DNA from: Gracilariopsis chorda
Taxonomy: Eukaryota > Rhodophyta > Florideophyceae > Gracilariales > Gracilariaceae
Assembly (NCBI GenBank): GCA_003194525.1
Contig: NBIV01000272.1
Span: forward strand, 1-64,000
Length of the DNA: 64,000 bases
Direction of reading: 5' to 3'
The translations under genes were made by a program, and so were the position numbers. This document shows, piece after piece, positions 43,509 through 53,987 of this stretch; position 1 is the first letter of the stretch, and each line of letters opens with the position of its first letter. The notes beneath the pieces were generated by a model that was not told the origin of the DNA, ran no database searches, and worked only from the letters and a program-made list of their open reading frames with translations.

Positions 43509-43521
43509 GGTCGGGAGACCA
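43509..43521 (-). promoter_or_regulatory. Candidate tRNA primer-binding site
   Basis: On the minus strand TGGTCTCCCGACC begins 8 nt after the end of the LTR (43530). It starts with TGG, as sites complementary to the tRNA 3' CCA end do. The partner tRNA is not identified. Confidence 0.45.
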
Positions 43522-43529
43522 CTTTGTAG

Positions 43530-44286
43530 TGCAATGCCCGGAACCGGGAGTGCACCGAAGTGCAATGCCCGGAACCGGGAGTGCACCGAAAGCCGTTCCG
43601 GATCTTTCCTCGCTAGACGTGAGCCCAGTTGGGTGGAGCCCTCCCAGGAGTGGCACGACTATGTCAGGTTGTAAGGCCGAGGCCACCCGTCGCGACTTGC
43701 GCAGTAAGGTTGAGGGAAGAATGAGTTCTTCTCAGGAGTAATGTATGGGGGAGGTCGTCCTCTGGAGAGGTGAGGTTTCCAAGTTAGTGGCACGCGCGAA
43801 CACGAGCCGTGGGTAGCAGGAAAGCCACCCTGTAAAGAGAAAATAAGAGGGAGCTGAATCACGAGTGTCGTGACGAAGACTAACGGCAGTGCCGGGAAAC
43901 AAACATTATACAAGAAGAACACCAATACAGTTGGAATAAAAATCCCAATTTTCGGGTTCTTTAGATAGCCAAGGGCGTTAGACTTCCCGTATGCGACGGT
44001 GCTTCCCTCCGAAGAGAAGTAGAGAACAATCGAAGGCAGTGAGGTCTAGAGCCAATTCCCCAGGTTGGGTTCCCTTATTGGGGAAGCTTTAATGGTCCGA
44101 TGGCAACTCGCCGGCGCACTAAGTATTAACCATCGCAGAAATGGGTGTAAAAACAATAAATAAAACTAACTAAATTATTCCACTTTGGCGGTTCATGCCC
44201 ACTACTGTGGCCAACTGCCAATTGACTCTTCCGTTTCACACGAGTCCAATCCACTATTAGTGGTTGTAGTTCATGCAATGACTACA
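43530..44286 (-). repeat. LTR copy 3, 5' LTR of the gag relic
   Basis: In minus orientation it begins TGTAGTCATTGCATGAACTAC and ends GGGCATTGCA (757 bp). Its last 62 bp on the plus strand (43530-43591) are two tandem copies of a 31-bp unit containing GCAATGCCCGGAACCGGGAG. It is inverted with respect to copies 1 and 2. The primer-site candidate and gag follow it in the same orientation. Confidence 0.85.
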
Positions 44287-44339
44287 TTACAGAAATATTT
44301 GAGAAATCAACTAAGTACCAAGAATCGCTCCCTCTAGGC

Positions 44340-45625
44340 ATTGCACTTCAGATGACGAGAGTACATCAGATTATACTTATAGTTCTGAGGATGATATGGA
44401 TGCCATCAGCTCGGATGAGTTTTCTGTTGGAGAGGTTCAGGACTTCATATCAAACTGCGAAAATGGTACGATAGACCACCCTAAGGCAGCTACAGACATG
44501 ATGGTTGACCCTGCAACATCAAATTTTGATGATGCTGAGAACAGTTCTAGTGATGTGGAGGGGTCAAATGACGATGGAGGTGACGTTGAACAAGTAAATG
44601 CTGACTCTGAGTCACATTCACGCTATCCTCGTCGCACCAGACGTGCACCACAACGCTGGTGGCATATGGCCAGCACGGCCAAATCTGAGGTTGAGGTTAC
44701 CATGAGTGATGGTCCCTCACTCAAAAAAGCACTCTCTGCAACCCCAACTGAAAGAGAGAAATGGATGCATGCTATTGATGAGCAGTTGGAATCTTTAGAG
44801 GACAAGGCTACATGGGATGTGGATGACTCACCAAAGTCCCAGCCCCTACCAACGCATGTCATACTGAAGGTGAAACGTGACGCTGACGACTCTGTTGACC
44901 GATTTCGAGCTCGAATAATGGCTGGAGGCAACCCTCAGACATATGGTCAGTACTACTTGAAGAGGTATGCACCAGATGTTTAGTTCAATTTGGTTCGCAA
45001 TTTGTTGTACCTGATGTTATGCCTGCAGAGGTTTGTTGCCCAGGTTGGCATAAAGACCGCAGTTCTTAATGGTGACCTCAAGGAAGACGTGTGAATGATG
45101 TTACTGCGTGGCATTCCTGGTCTCTAATCACAATGCGACAAACTGCTAAAGGCTATATAAGGGCTTAAGCATGCTCATCTTGCATAGCATACGAAGTCCA
45201 GCACAGACATTAAAGCCATAGGTTTTCAAGAATTACACAGTGCACCATGTGTTTTCAGGCGCAAGTTCCCGGCTAACAATTATGCATACATCCTGGTGTA
45301 CGTAGATGAACTTCTCATATTTAGGCATAGTGCCGAACAATGATCTCACATATTGGAGGAGCTCAAGTCGTTGGATGACCTACGCGTTGAGACTCGTGTC
45401 AGAATGTATCTTGGTTTTGAGTGAGCTTGGCACATGAACTCCAATAACCAACTGCTAGGTGTGAAACTGGCACAGCCATTTTATGTCAGTGGCATGTTAC
45501 GGAGGTTTGGAATTGATTATAGCAAGCCTTCACGGAGCCCAATGGTGGAATCCTTTTTTTCTTCACTCGATGTGGAGGAGAATAGGTCACCGTATGAACT
45601 CCAGTTCCAGATTTGCTCTTTGATT
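44340..45625 (+). pseudogene. Copia family B fragment (integrase tail to reverse transcriptase)
   Basis: The open portion 44396-44983 has an acidic linker (SDEFSVGEV), YPRRTRRAPQRWWHM and the reverse-transcriptase start (EKWMHAIDEQLESLEDKATW, then DRFRARIMAGG and YAPDV). Beyond 44983, through several stops, it reads KTAVLNGDLKEDV, then YAYILVYVDELLIF, with YVDE in place of YVDD, and LAQPFYVSGMLRRFGIDYSKP. It closely parallels element B1 at 56.8-58.5 kb. It is truncated on the left near the LTR at 44286 and on the right near 45625, where a minus-strand gag fragment begins. Confidence 0.85.
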
Positions 45626-45639
45626 TTATGTTAAGCTTG

Positions 45640-46562
45640 TCCAGGATGCTTTTGGATAATTGAATATCCGGGCTATCAGGACTCACATGGCATCTGTCCT
45701 TTGTGTGACCATCACGATTACAGAATTCACAGTGATAAGTCCGGTTACTGGACACCATGTATGCTCTACCAGCTGTACTTGGCCGATCATCAGAATCACT
45801 TCCGTCTCTTATGTGCGTGTGACAAGAGTTTTGGGACACACATGAAACACCAAAACCTTGCTTCTGTTCTTCTTTTGACTTCGCGTACGTCCAGAACTAG
45901 AAGAACTGTCAAGACGAGCATTTTAATCATCGATTAAAGTGGTTGCCACATTGTCCGAGGTGAGTTCCGATATGTGCTTGGTACGTAGTGCAGCAGCCCT
46001 GGACTCCAACGAACTGCTCGGATCAATGAAAGCAAGTAGCATAGGTGCCTTGTGAGACTCCGTTATAGCTGCATCCATGCCCATACGGTCTAACTGAGCG
46101 AACAATGCCGTGTATTGATCCACATAGCTGGACATCTTCTCACCGCTGTACGACGTTCGGAACATCGGGTCTGCACTGCAATCCTAGGTACAGTCCTATT
46201 GGAGACGTAACGTCCATCCAAGAGTTGCACTATACGTGCAGGATCATCATCCACGTCCATGAGTACGCGTAGTGGAGCATCACCAAGAGCACAGATGATG
46301 ATAGCACAAACCTTTTCTCGTTTGGCAATGATACGGGGAGTTACTATTTCAGTGCCAGTACCTGCCCTACTTTTGTGTTCAGTGGAACTCTCTTTAGAAG
46401 ATTGAACACCAGAGAGATTCGTGACATTCCAGACACCATTAATATGGCATGCAGCACGAAGACGGTGACGCCACAGCATATAATCATCACCACAATTCCC
46501 ATGGAAACGAAGAATTTCTTTCCAAAGGTGGATTCCGTTTCAACTTCGGAATCCGACATGGT
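45640..46562 (-). pseudogene. Copia family B gag fragment
   Basis: Reading leftward, it starts MSDSEVETESTFG at 46562. It then reads, through shifts, IIICALGDAPLRVLMDVDDDP, FRTSYSGEKMSSYVDQYTAL, ESHKAPMLLAFIDPSSSLES, and a zinc knuckle YHCEFCNRDGHTKDRCH (CX2CX4HX4C). The same order is found in the family B gags at 48161 (plus) and 60690-59934 (minus). It lies downstream of the minus-oriented LTR at 47327-48046, which may be its own 5' LTR. Confidence 0.8.
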
Positions 46563-47326
46563 TCCAACGGGACTAGAACCAAAGAGAAACAACAAAATCA
46601 ACTATGTAAATGCTAAATGTAGTGATATCCATACAATATAATGAAGCCTAAGGAGGTATTTCAAGGCTTTGGTTACACAAAAAACCAAAAAAACTGGAGC
46701 AGAGAAGAAGCTCAAACACTCAGCAGCGAAAATGTCAGCAGAGACCGTGTAACCAAGTCTACTACGTTTGTCGAGACACGTCTCATACGCGGTTACAGGC
46801 GAAGCTCAGGTACTCAACGCCTGGAGTTTACTTACAGGACGTACTGATACGAGCATGGAAACAAATAAAAACTTCTTAAGACAGGCGCCCTGGCAGTAGA
46901 TACTATCCCCGCTACTCTAGAGGTACGAATCCTCTGGTCCCTGGTAACTCTCTCCTGGTGAGATGCAGTTTCTGCGACAAGTCCGGCTCTGCGCACTTCA
47001 GAGCGAGCGGCTCTACAATCCATACGAGACGTCCAAGGGAGGCTAGTAGCTGACGCGCTAAGCTTTCAATAGTTAACCACTTTTAGTCGCTTGCCGGAAA
47101 GTAGCGCAGTCTTCCTTGTACGCTTAAGCACAGAAGCAGTGATCGGAAGAGCGGCAGGTCAGTTTACCAGAGACGAGTCCCTGAACGCTTTGCCTACTTT
47201 CACCACTGCCACTCTACTTTTACAAGATTCGCTCGTTCGCAACTCAATGCTTACCTGCGCAAAACAAAAACCCAGTTTTCGTAGATTTCAAAGAGATATG
47301 AGTAGAGCGCAACGTCTGCGAAACTC
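46563..47326. other. Retroelement leader-like sequence
   Basis: The segment 46860-47050 is similar to the leader before gag of Copia family A (54080-54200 and 62460-62590), sharing GGCGC-CTGGCAG and GTCCAAGGGA-type words. The remainder shows no coding motif. It separates the minus-strand gag fragment from LTR C. Confidence 0.45.
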
Positions 47327-48046
47327 TGACGCTCTGGCCCTATAACCAGACGCAAAAGACGCAGGTTATGAAAACAAAAAGGAGAAAAAGGGAGGAAGAA
47401 GAAAAAAGAAAGTAAAACAAGGAAGGTTGTCATCCTTAGTCGACCAGTTTACTCGAGAGCGGGCAATGCCAACCGACATATACCCTACTGCACACACTTC
47501 AACGTCGTCGCAGCAAGCGGCGGTGGTGGTTGCACCATTACACTACACGTTATCAATTTGTTCAGGTGTACACGGAAAGCGCGCGCGATTTAGAGTGTCA
47601 CAATATCAAATAGCTAAATCAATCAATGCAGCGAATCGATTTCCAGTCCCTTGATCTGCAACAACTTCTAAAAAATCAACAATTTCCATACTGGCACTCC
47701 AACCCGTCAGCGCAGCCCACAAACGCGTATTGTCCCAAATCGTCCAATACAGCTCCCATTCACATCTTTAGCATTGCAGCTCAAACGTCTACTGCGCGCA
47801 TACTGGTACCAAAGACATTGCTCCACTTGTGCTTATCTCCAATCCATTACCATACAGTCCAAAACACTTGTACGGTATGAAATGCATATAGCGTTTTGCA
47901 GTAGCCAATCACATTGCCGTTTCACGTTGGGTTTGAGCAGAGGTGCATATGCGCGTTTGGAGCTATGGGCTCCAAAAGTACCCCTCGTTCCCTCAAGGGT
48001 TGGTTTTGGACGAAGCTGGGGCCTTCCGAGGGGGCTTTGCCCGGCA
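47327..48046 (-). repeat. LTR type C, copy 1
   Basis: In minus orientation it begins TGCCGGGCAAAG and ends AGCGTCA (about 720 bp). It is homologous to 53103-53792 on the opposite strand, including a stretch encoding in one frame SINAANRFPVP. It carries the word GTGATTGGCTACTGC and ATATGCAT, also seen in LTR A and in the B1 LTR. Confidence 0.75.
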
Positions 48047-48160
48047 GCCGACCACTTCTAGACTTCAACAGATAGCGATTCTAAGCTTCGAGTCCCTCAC
48101 TCTACTTCATTTGCGTGCATTATTTGTTTGAATTTTGGTTACTGAACTCCTTCTGGAACC

Positions 48161-48679
48161 ATGTCAGACTCCGATGTTAAGTCAAAAACCACTTCTGGTG
48201 TAAAGATCCCTTGTTTACATGGTAAGCAAGGCGAAGAATACACCCTCTGGCGACACCGTCTACGTGGTGCGTGTCGAATTGAAATTGTTTGGAATGTTTT
48301 CATGTCAGGTTCGGAGGATTCATCCAGTCCTATAATGACACAAGCGTCTGGTTCTAGTGCTACCCAGACCCCCTCCAGTATAGTTGCAAAGTGCGAAAAG
48401 GCATGTGCTATCATCATTTGTACACTTGGTGATGCCCCACCGCGGATAGTTATGGATGTACATGATAACCCCAGTCCCATGCTTCAGCTAATTGATGTGC
48501 AATATGCATCGAACAGGACGGTGTCTCGTATAGCAGTGCAAACGCAGCTGTTTAGAATGTCGTATAACGGCCAAAAGATATCCGAATATGTGGAACAGTT
48601 TGCCTCTCTATTCTCGCCGCTTGACCGCTTGGGCAAGGATGCCGCTATACCTGAAACTCACAAGGCACCTGATGGATAA
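48161..48679 (+). pseudogene. Copia family B gag fragment, plus strand
   Basis: The frame begins MSDSDVKSKTTSGVKIPC and includes LWRHRLRGACRIEIVWNVFM, then CAIIICTLGDAPPRIVMDV, SNRTVSRIAVQTQLFRMSY and ETHKAP. It then ends abruptly at a stop after 172 codons, before the zinc knuckle seen in the other copies. It matches B1 gag and the minus-strand fragment at 45.6-46.6 kb. It is cut off about 130 bp before the end of element A1. Confidence 0.85.
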
Positions 48680-48809
48680 ACCGAGTATTTGGCTACGGCG
48701 GATCTGTTGAACAAAGAAAGAAAGAAAATAAAGAATGAAGTTTGCCAGTATTGGGGGCGAGTTTACTTGGTAATGCGACTTCAGAGTCTCATGTAGCTCG
48801 TCTAGTTCG

Positions 48810-49587
48810 TCAAAGACGATGCAGCGGAAGGGAACGGAAATTTAGAATGATGCAAAGAAAGTTCGCCAGCTCTGGCTCGGATTTACTTGGAGGTGCTGCA
48901 ATCACAACTTATATAGAACTCTAACTTCGTCTTCTTCGCAACTTCGACTTCCACTGAAACTTAAACCAGTAGCCAGGAACACTCAATACTACCAATCATC
49001 ATCTAACATAAAATAACCACGCTAGCACTAACTCATAATACCTTACATCAATTCAACACAATAATGCTCCAACACCGCACCATAAGTTACGTGCCTGCAC
49101 ACAACCATGACAAAGCACAAATTCACAACACAAAACACAGATTTACATGCCAACGCTTGCCGACGCATCCCAATTCATCGATGCACGTCACAGTAATTCA
49201 CCACATCACGTGTACGTGTAAGTGCACCAGCTCACACGTCATTAACCATTTCGTGTACCTGTAAACCTGATGACAGTACCTATACTCCTCACCAAGGTTC
49301 CACTTCTGTAACACATGTCTGGTGTGTCCAATTATAATAGGTACGTGCCCTGTACACTGTGCGCATTGTACTAGCTGGTCACGTGGGTGTGCCAATCTAG
49401 CCCACTTGTGCACTACCACTTCTACGCGCTACAGTAAATATGTGCATTTGCAGTAGCCAATCACAAGCCAGACTCATGATGAGTTTGCACAGCGACGCAT
49501 ATACAGTTTTGCACAGGAACCCTCCAAAACAGCCCATGCTCCCCGGAACATTTGGTTTTCAGTGCCAGAACAGGTACTTTTCCAACA
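48810..49587 (-). repeat. 3' LTR of Copia A1
   Basis: In its own orientation it begins TGTTGGAAAAGTACC. It holds GTGATTGGCTACTGCAAATG, a TATA-like box (TTCTATATAAG, plus-strand 48908-48918), and ends CTTTGA where the sister LTRs end in CA. It is homologous along its length to 55154-55924 and to 60698-61486. Confidence 0.88.
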
Positions 49588-49600
49588 CCCTCCCTCTGTC
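49588..49600 (-). promoter_or_regulatory. Polypurine tract of Copia A1
   Basis: On the minus strand GACAGAGGGAGGG immediately precedes the TG of the 3' LTR, just after the RNase H stop codon. This is the expected position of the plus-strand primer. Confidence 0.8.
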
Positions 49601-49607
49601 ACTGACT

Positions 49608-51431
49608 TCATAAGTCTAGGGGCAATAGGCCACTGTCACCGCGGAACGTCTCCAGGTTCATGCCACCAAGTCCCTTGGTAAGCATATCAGCCACCATGTC
49701 TTCCGTGAAGCAGTACTGGAGCTGAATAGCTTTCTCACGTAGAACCTTTCGTGTAGAGTGAAAGCAAGTGTCGATACGGTTGGTACGCTTATTGACAACT
49801 CCATCCCAGGCGAGCTCTAGGCAGCCTTGGTTTTCCACATAAAATGTTGTGGGCTCAACCATCAGCCTTACTGACTTATCTACGTGCAGACCGATAGCAT
49901 CACTAATGGCACTCCAAATTCTTCTCAGCCAGATCACCTCTTTCGCTCCGGAGCATAGAATCACATACTCAGCCTCGGCACTGGACAACGGAACTACGTC
50001 CTGTTGGCGTGAGCTCCAAGACACAGGAGCATCACTCATCATGAACACATATCCACTAGTAGACTTGCGAGTGGATGTGTCACCTGCCCAGTCCGAGTCT
50101 ACATATCCATAAAGCTAAGTATCCGAGCATGATCCATACGTGAGTCCAAAAGATCGAGTGCCATAGAGGTACCTCAGTACACGCTTGATTGCCTTCCAAT
50201 GAGTCTCTCCAGGTTTCTTGACATAGTTTGCCAGCTTCCACACTGCAGGAGATATGTCCAGTCGATTACCCACAGAAAGATACATTAGAGAGCCAATCAC
50301 TTGTTTGTATCGGATGCTTGTCATAAGTTCCTCAATCTGAGTAAGTTCCACTTTGGAGTGCATGGGAGTGTCCACTGGCTTTGACTGACACATGCCAAAA
50401 CGTTCGACGACCTTGTGCGTGTACGCTGACTGCGTGATGTACAACGTTTTCTTAGCTCGGTCCCGACGAATCTCGAATCCTAAAATCATGCAAGCATGAT
50501 TCAGGCCCTTCATTCGACAACGGTTTGGCAGCTCTGTCTTCAATCAATCTATTGCATCCATTGATGTACTTGCTATAATTAGGTCCTCCACGTACAGAGC
50601 AATGATCACCAGCACTTCCAGTATCAGTCCGATGTTAACACACTCGTCAGCAATGTTTGGCTTCAAACCGAGTTCTTCAACAAGAAAAGCATCAATCTTT
50701 GCGTGCCCTTGCCTTGGTGCCTGTCGCAGCCCATATAGAGCTTTCTTTAGTTTGCACACCAATTCCTCGTTGCTAGCTTTGACGAACCCATCTACGTGCT
50801 CCATGAGCACAGTTACCTCGAGTTCTCCATTCAACAATGGCCCCCTCACATCCATCTGGTGTAGGTGGTAGTCCTGCACTGCCGCAATGGACAGAATCAC
50901 CCTTATAGATGTAAACTTGACTACTGGCGCATATGTCTCTGAAAAATCGACGCCCACAACTTGTAGGAAACCACGAGCAATCACGCGAGCCTTGTACTGC
51001 ACTTTTGGTTTACCACTTGCACTGGCCTTATATTTTTTCACAAATATTCATTTGGACGAAACCACGTTGCTGTTGGCTGGTCTTTGCACTAATTCCCATG
51101 TGTCATGCTCCATCAAGGACTCGTAATAACTGCCCATAGCCTTGATCCATGCTTTGGAATCTGGTCGTCACACTGCATGCGAATACGAAGATGGAATGCC
51201 ATCACTGGATGTAAGTAGAGCTGTGCCACGCCACCTAGAGGTAGGTGCTTTGCGTTCACGAGTGGATCTTCGGAGTTTTTGTGGTTCTGATATATCAGGG
51301 TCAATCTGAAGAGCAGCTGTGGGCTCATTATGACTGTCTAAATCATCGTCAATCGCAGTGTCTGGTGCAGCAGGATCATCTTGAGCAGTATGGGTGGGTG
51401 TCGTAAAGATAGGAGTGTCGTTCGATTTCAA
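49608..51431 (-). pseudogene. Copia A1 reverse transcriptase and RNase H
   Basis: The region is a single reading frame broken by a few nonsense codons, including a stop where a conserved Trp is expected (before IFVKKYKASASGKP), TGA at 50544 and TAG at 50112. The linker STRERKAPTSRW is followed by YKARVIARGFLQ, FSETYAPVVKFTSIR, LHQMDVRGPLLNGEL and LKKALYGLRQAPR. The catalytic LYVEDLIIAS has YVED where YVDD is normal. Then come SLMYLSVGNRLDIS and the RNase H part: YVDSDWAGD, STSGYVFMM, SWSSRQQDVVPLSSAEAEY and MVADMLTKGL. It ends at 49608, 8 nt before the purine tract. Confidence 0.92.
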
Positions 51432-51773
51432 CTATTCTGATATGTCAATCTGAGCATATTCGTCATCCTTGACGTGATGAGTATCCTGATCGGTATCACT
51501 ACACTCGGCAAACCTCATATCCCTGGACAAAACTACCTTCTTTTTCTGATCATCCCTCAATTTGTACCCATGCGAGTCAGATTTGCACCCAATATAGGTC
51601 GCCTCTACTGCAAGTTGCTATAGCTTCTTCAGCTTATGTTCCATTACTTTGTACCAGCACCGACTACAAAAGACACGCGGATTGCTCTAGTTAGGCTTTT
51701 TTCCACTCCACAACTCGAATGGTGTTACGTTATTTCAGAGGGCCTTGCATGTCACTCTATTGCACACGTACAC

Positions 51774-52840
51774 TTAAACGTTCAGTGCCTCTGCCCAAAA
51801 ACGCTTAGGCAGATTCTTTTGATGCAACATTGACCTCACAAAGTCCATAAGTGTTCGGTTAAAGCGTTCTGTGAGACCATTCTGATGTGGATTGTAAGGC
51901 ACCGTGTGCTCATGTTCAGTACCATGGCATTCAAGTTCGTGTGTAAACTTGTGTGACAAATATTCACCAGCTTCGTCTGTGTGTAACGCATGTAAGACAC
52001 TTTCGCGCGCAGTTATAGTCTTCACATGCGTGCTGGCCTGGTTTTCGACAAACTTGAGCCACTTTACAAACATTTGCAGCACCTCATCTTTGGTCTTGAG
52101 CATGTACACGAAGCAAAAACGGGAGTAGTCATCAATGAATGTGACGAAGTAACCCGGACCACCCAAGGAAACAACCTGCATTGGACTACAGATATCAGAG
52201 TGGACGAGGTCCAATGGTGCCTTAGTCCGTTACCTCCTTGCTTGGGAGTGGGAGAGCGTCTAGACGTCGTGGCCACAATACAGGAGTCACACACATCAAT
52301 CGATTGAGTCACATCCACATTCAGCGCGGGCACAACACCATTTCGAGCCATATGCTTGATGCCATGCACAGTTATATGAGCCATTTGTCGATTCCATGGT
52401 GACAAATCTGACAGTAGTGCGCTATTGGATTGTCTCGATGGGTCAACGTCAGTGCACAAGTAGTACAGAAATTTGATGCGACGCCCTTTTGCAAACAGCG
52501 CCAAGCCCTTATACACACACAATTCGTGCTCGTCGAACACTGCAATAGCACCCCAGTCACACATCGAAGATACTAAGAGCAGATGGTACTTCAAGCTATG
52601 TACATGCACCACATTTCTCAACTGGCACTTACGCTCTTGCCCTTTAACAGCAAGATCAATGTTAACGCTGCCATTGCCACGTGGCTCTAACTTGGAATCA
52701 TTACCGATGCTCACACCAGACAAAATTTTGTTCTCGTATGTTTGAAACATGGATTCATCATAAGTCATGTGCGCAGTTGCTCCAGATTCATCGATCCAGT
52801 CACTGTTGGTGGCTTTATTAGAATCGCTGGCAATGAAACA
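51774..52840 (-). pseudogene. Copia A1 protease and integrase
   Basis: The protease region reads WIDESGATAHMT, where Copia proteases have DSGAT, so the usual catalytic Asp is replaced by Glu. The pre-integrase zinc region follows (MAHITVHGIKHM then CDSC). The integrase core is in a different frame (52214-51774). Its DDE residues are preserved: DLVHSDIC, LHTDEAGEY, and NGLTERFNRTLMDFVRSML. Frameshifts near 52200 and stops between 51774 and 51431 break the polyprotein. Confidence 0.88.
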
Positions 52841-53102
52841 CGTAGTCAGAATCATTACAGGCCGCAGCGTCCTCGTTGCCGAGAACCATGTGCACACTTG
52901 GGTGGGCGGCAGCATCTTGTCCTTTTTTAGCCTCATCACGCTGTTTCTTAAAACAATTTCTCTGTATATGGCTCTTCTTGCCACAGTAGTAGCACAAAAC
53001 TGAGTTCTTCCGAGACTCCATGCCAACCAAGGCTGCGTAACTATCAGATTCTTTCTTTGAACGTTCATGCAGTCGCTGCTCGTGTAGAAGTGAGCGAGTG
53101 AA
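52818..53102 (-). pseudogene. Copia A1 gag, C-terminal part with zinc knuckle
   Basis: This continues gag after the solo LTR. FTRSLLHEQRLHE leads to the zinc knuckle CYYCGKKSHIQRNC (52953-52994, CX2CX4HX4C), then FKKQRDEAKKGQD. It aligns with FVKSPLLQQERQMHD and the zinc knuckle of copy A2 at 63.2-63.3 kb. Confidence 0.88.
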
Positions 53103-53792
53103 TGGCGAACTCCCCAAAAGGTCCAATTTTGGTGCAAGACCAAACCTTCAGGGGAAGATGGGAATGTTTGGAGCCCTTCGCTCTAAAAGCCTATATGCGC
53201 CTCTGCTCAAACCCAATGTGAAACAGGAATGGGATTGGCTACTGCAAAATGCTATATGCATTGTATACTGTACAAGGGTTATGGATTGTATGGTACTGGA
53301 TTGCAGATATGCACAAGTGGAGGAATGCTGGTGCAAGTATACGCGCATTAGACGGTTGTGCTGCGATGCCAAAGATGCGAATGGGAGCTGTATTGGGCCA
53401 TTTGCGACAATGTGCGTTTGTGGCCTGCGCTGAGAGTTAAAGTGCCAGGATGGAAATTGTTGATTTTTTAGAGCTGGCTCCAGATCAAGGGACTGGGAAT
53501 CGATTTGCTGCATTGATTGATTTAGCTATTTGATATTGTGGCACTCTAAATCGCGCGCACTTTTCGTGTACACCTGCACACATTGATAACGTGTAGTGTA
53601 ATGGTGCATCCACCGCTGCCGCTTGCTGCAACGACGTTGAAGTGTGTGCGGTAGGGTATAGGTCGGTTGGCGTTGCCCGCTCTCGAATAAACTGGTCGAG
53701 TAAGGCTAACAACCTGCCTTGTTTTGCTTTCTTGTTTCTTCTTCCTCCCTTTTTCTTCCTTTTTGTTTTTGTAAACCGCGTGCATTGCGTCA
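53103..53792 (+). repeat. Solo LTR type C inside A1 gag
   Basis: It begins TGGCGAACTCC and ends GCATTGCGTCA (690 bp), homologous to 47327-48046 on the other strand. It carries GATTGGCTACTGCAAAA and ATATGCAT. The flanking 5-mers differ (GTGAA and GCTCA), and relative to copy A2 about 330 nt of gag are missing at this point. The insertion was therefore accompanied or followed by deletion. Confidence 0.85.
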
Positions 53793-53987
53793 GCTCAGAC
53801 CAATCACAGCTCGTGTCTTGACATATTTCTTTTTCCACTCTTACATCTCATCACCGTCCCTGGGTTTGGTTGTTTCGAGATGGCCATCGAGGACTTTGAG
53901 CGCCAGAAGCAACTCACCTTTATGCTTCCATATGTGGAAGCTATCCTCTCCCAGCTTCTCGATCTTGATGCCTCTCAAAGAATTCAT
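53793..53987 (-). pseudogene. Copia A1 gag, N-terminal part
   Basis: It starts MNSLRGIKIEKLGEDSFHIW and continues KGELLLALKVLDGHLETTKP. It matches the start of A2 gag (MDFFGAIKIEKLGEDNFHVW at 62664). The frame is interrupted at the junction with the solo LTR. Confidence 0.85.

Noticed and set aside
48990-49440. Repeated ORFs such as those with HVHVMW endings at 49198, 55535 and 60866
   Set aside because: They are antisense or sense reads through the three homologous copies of LTR A, not genes.
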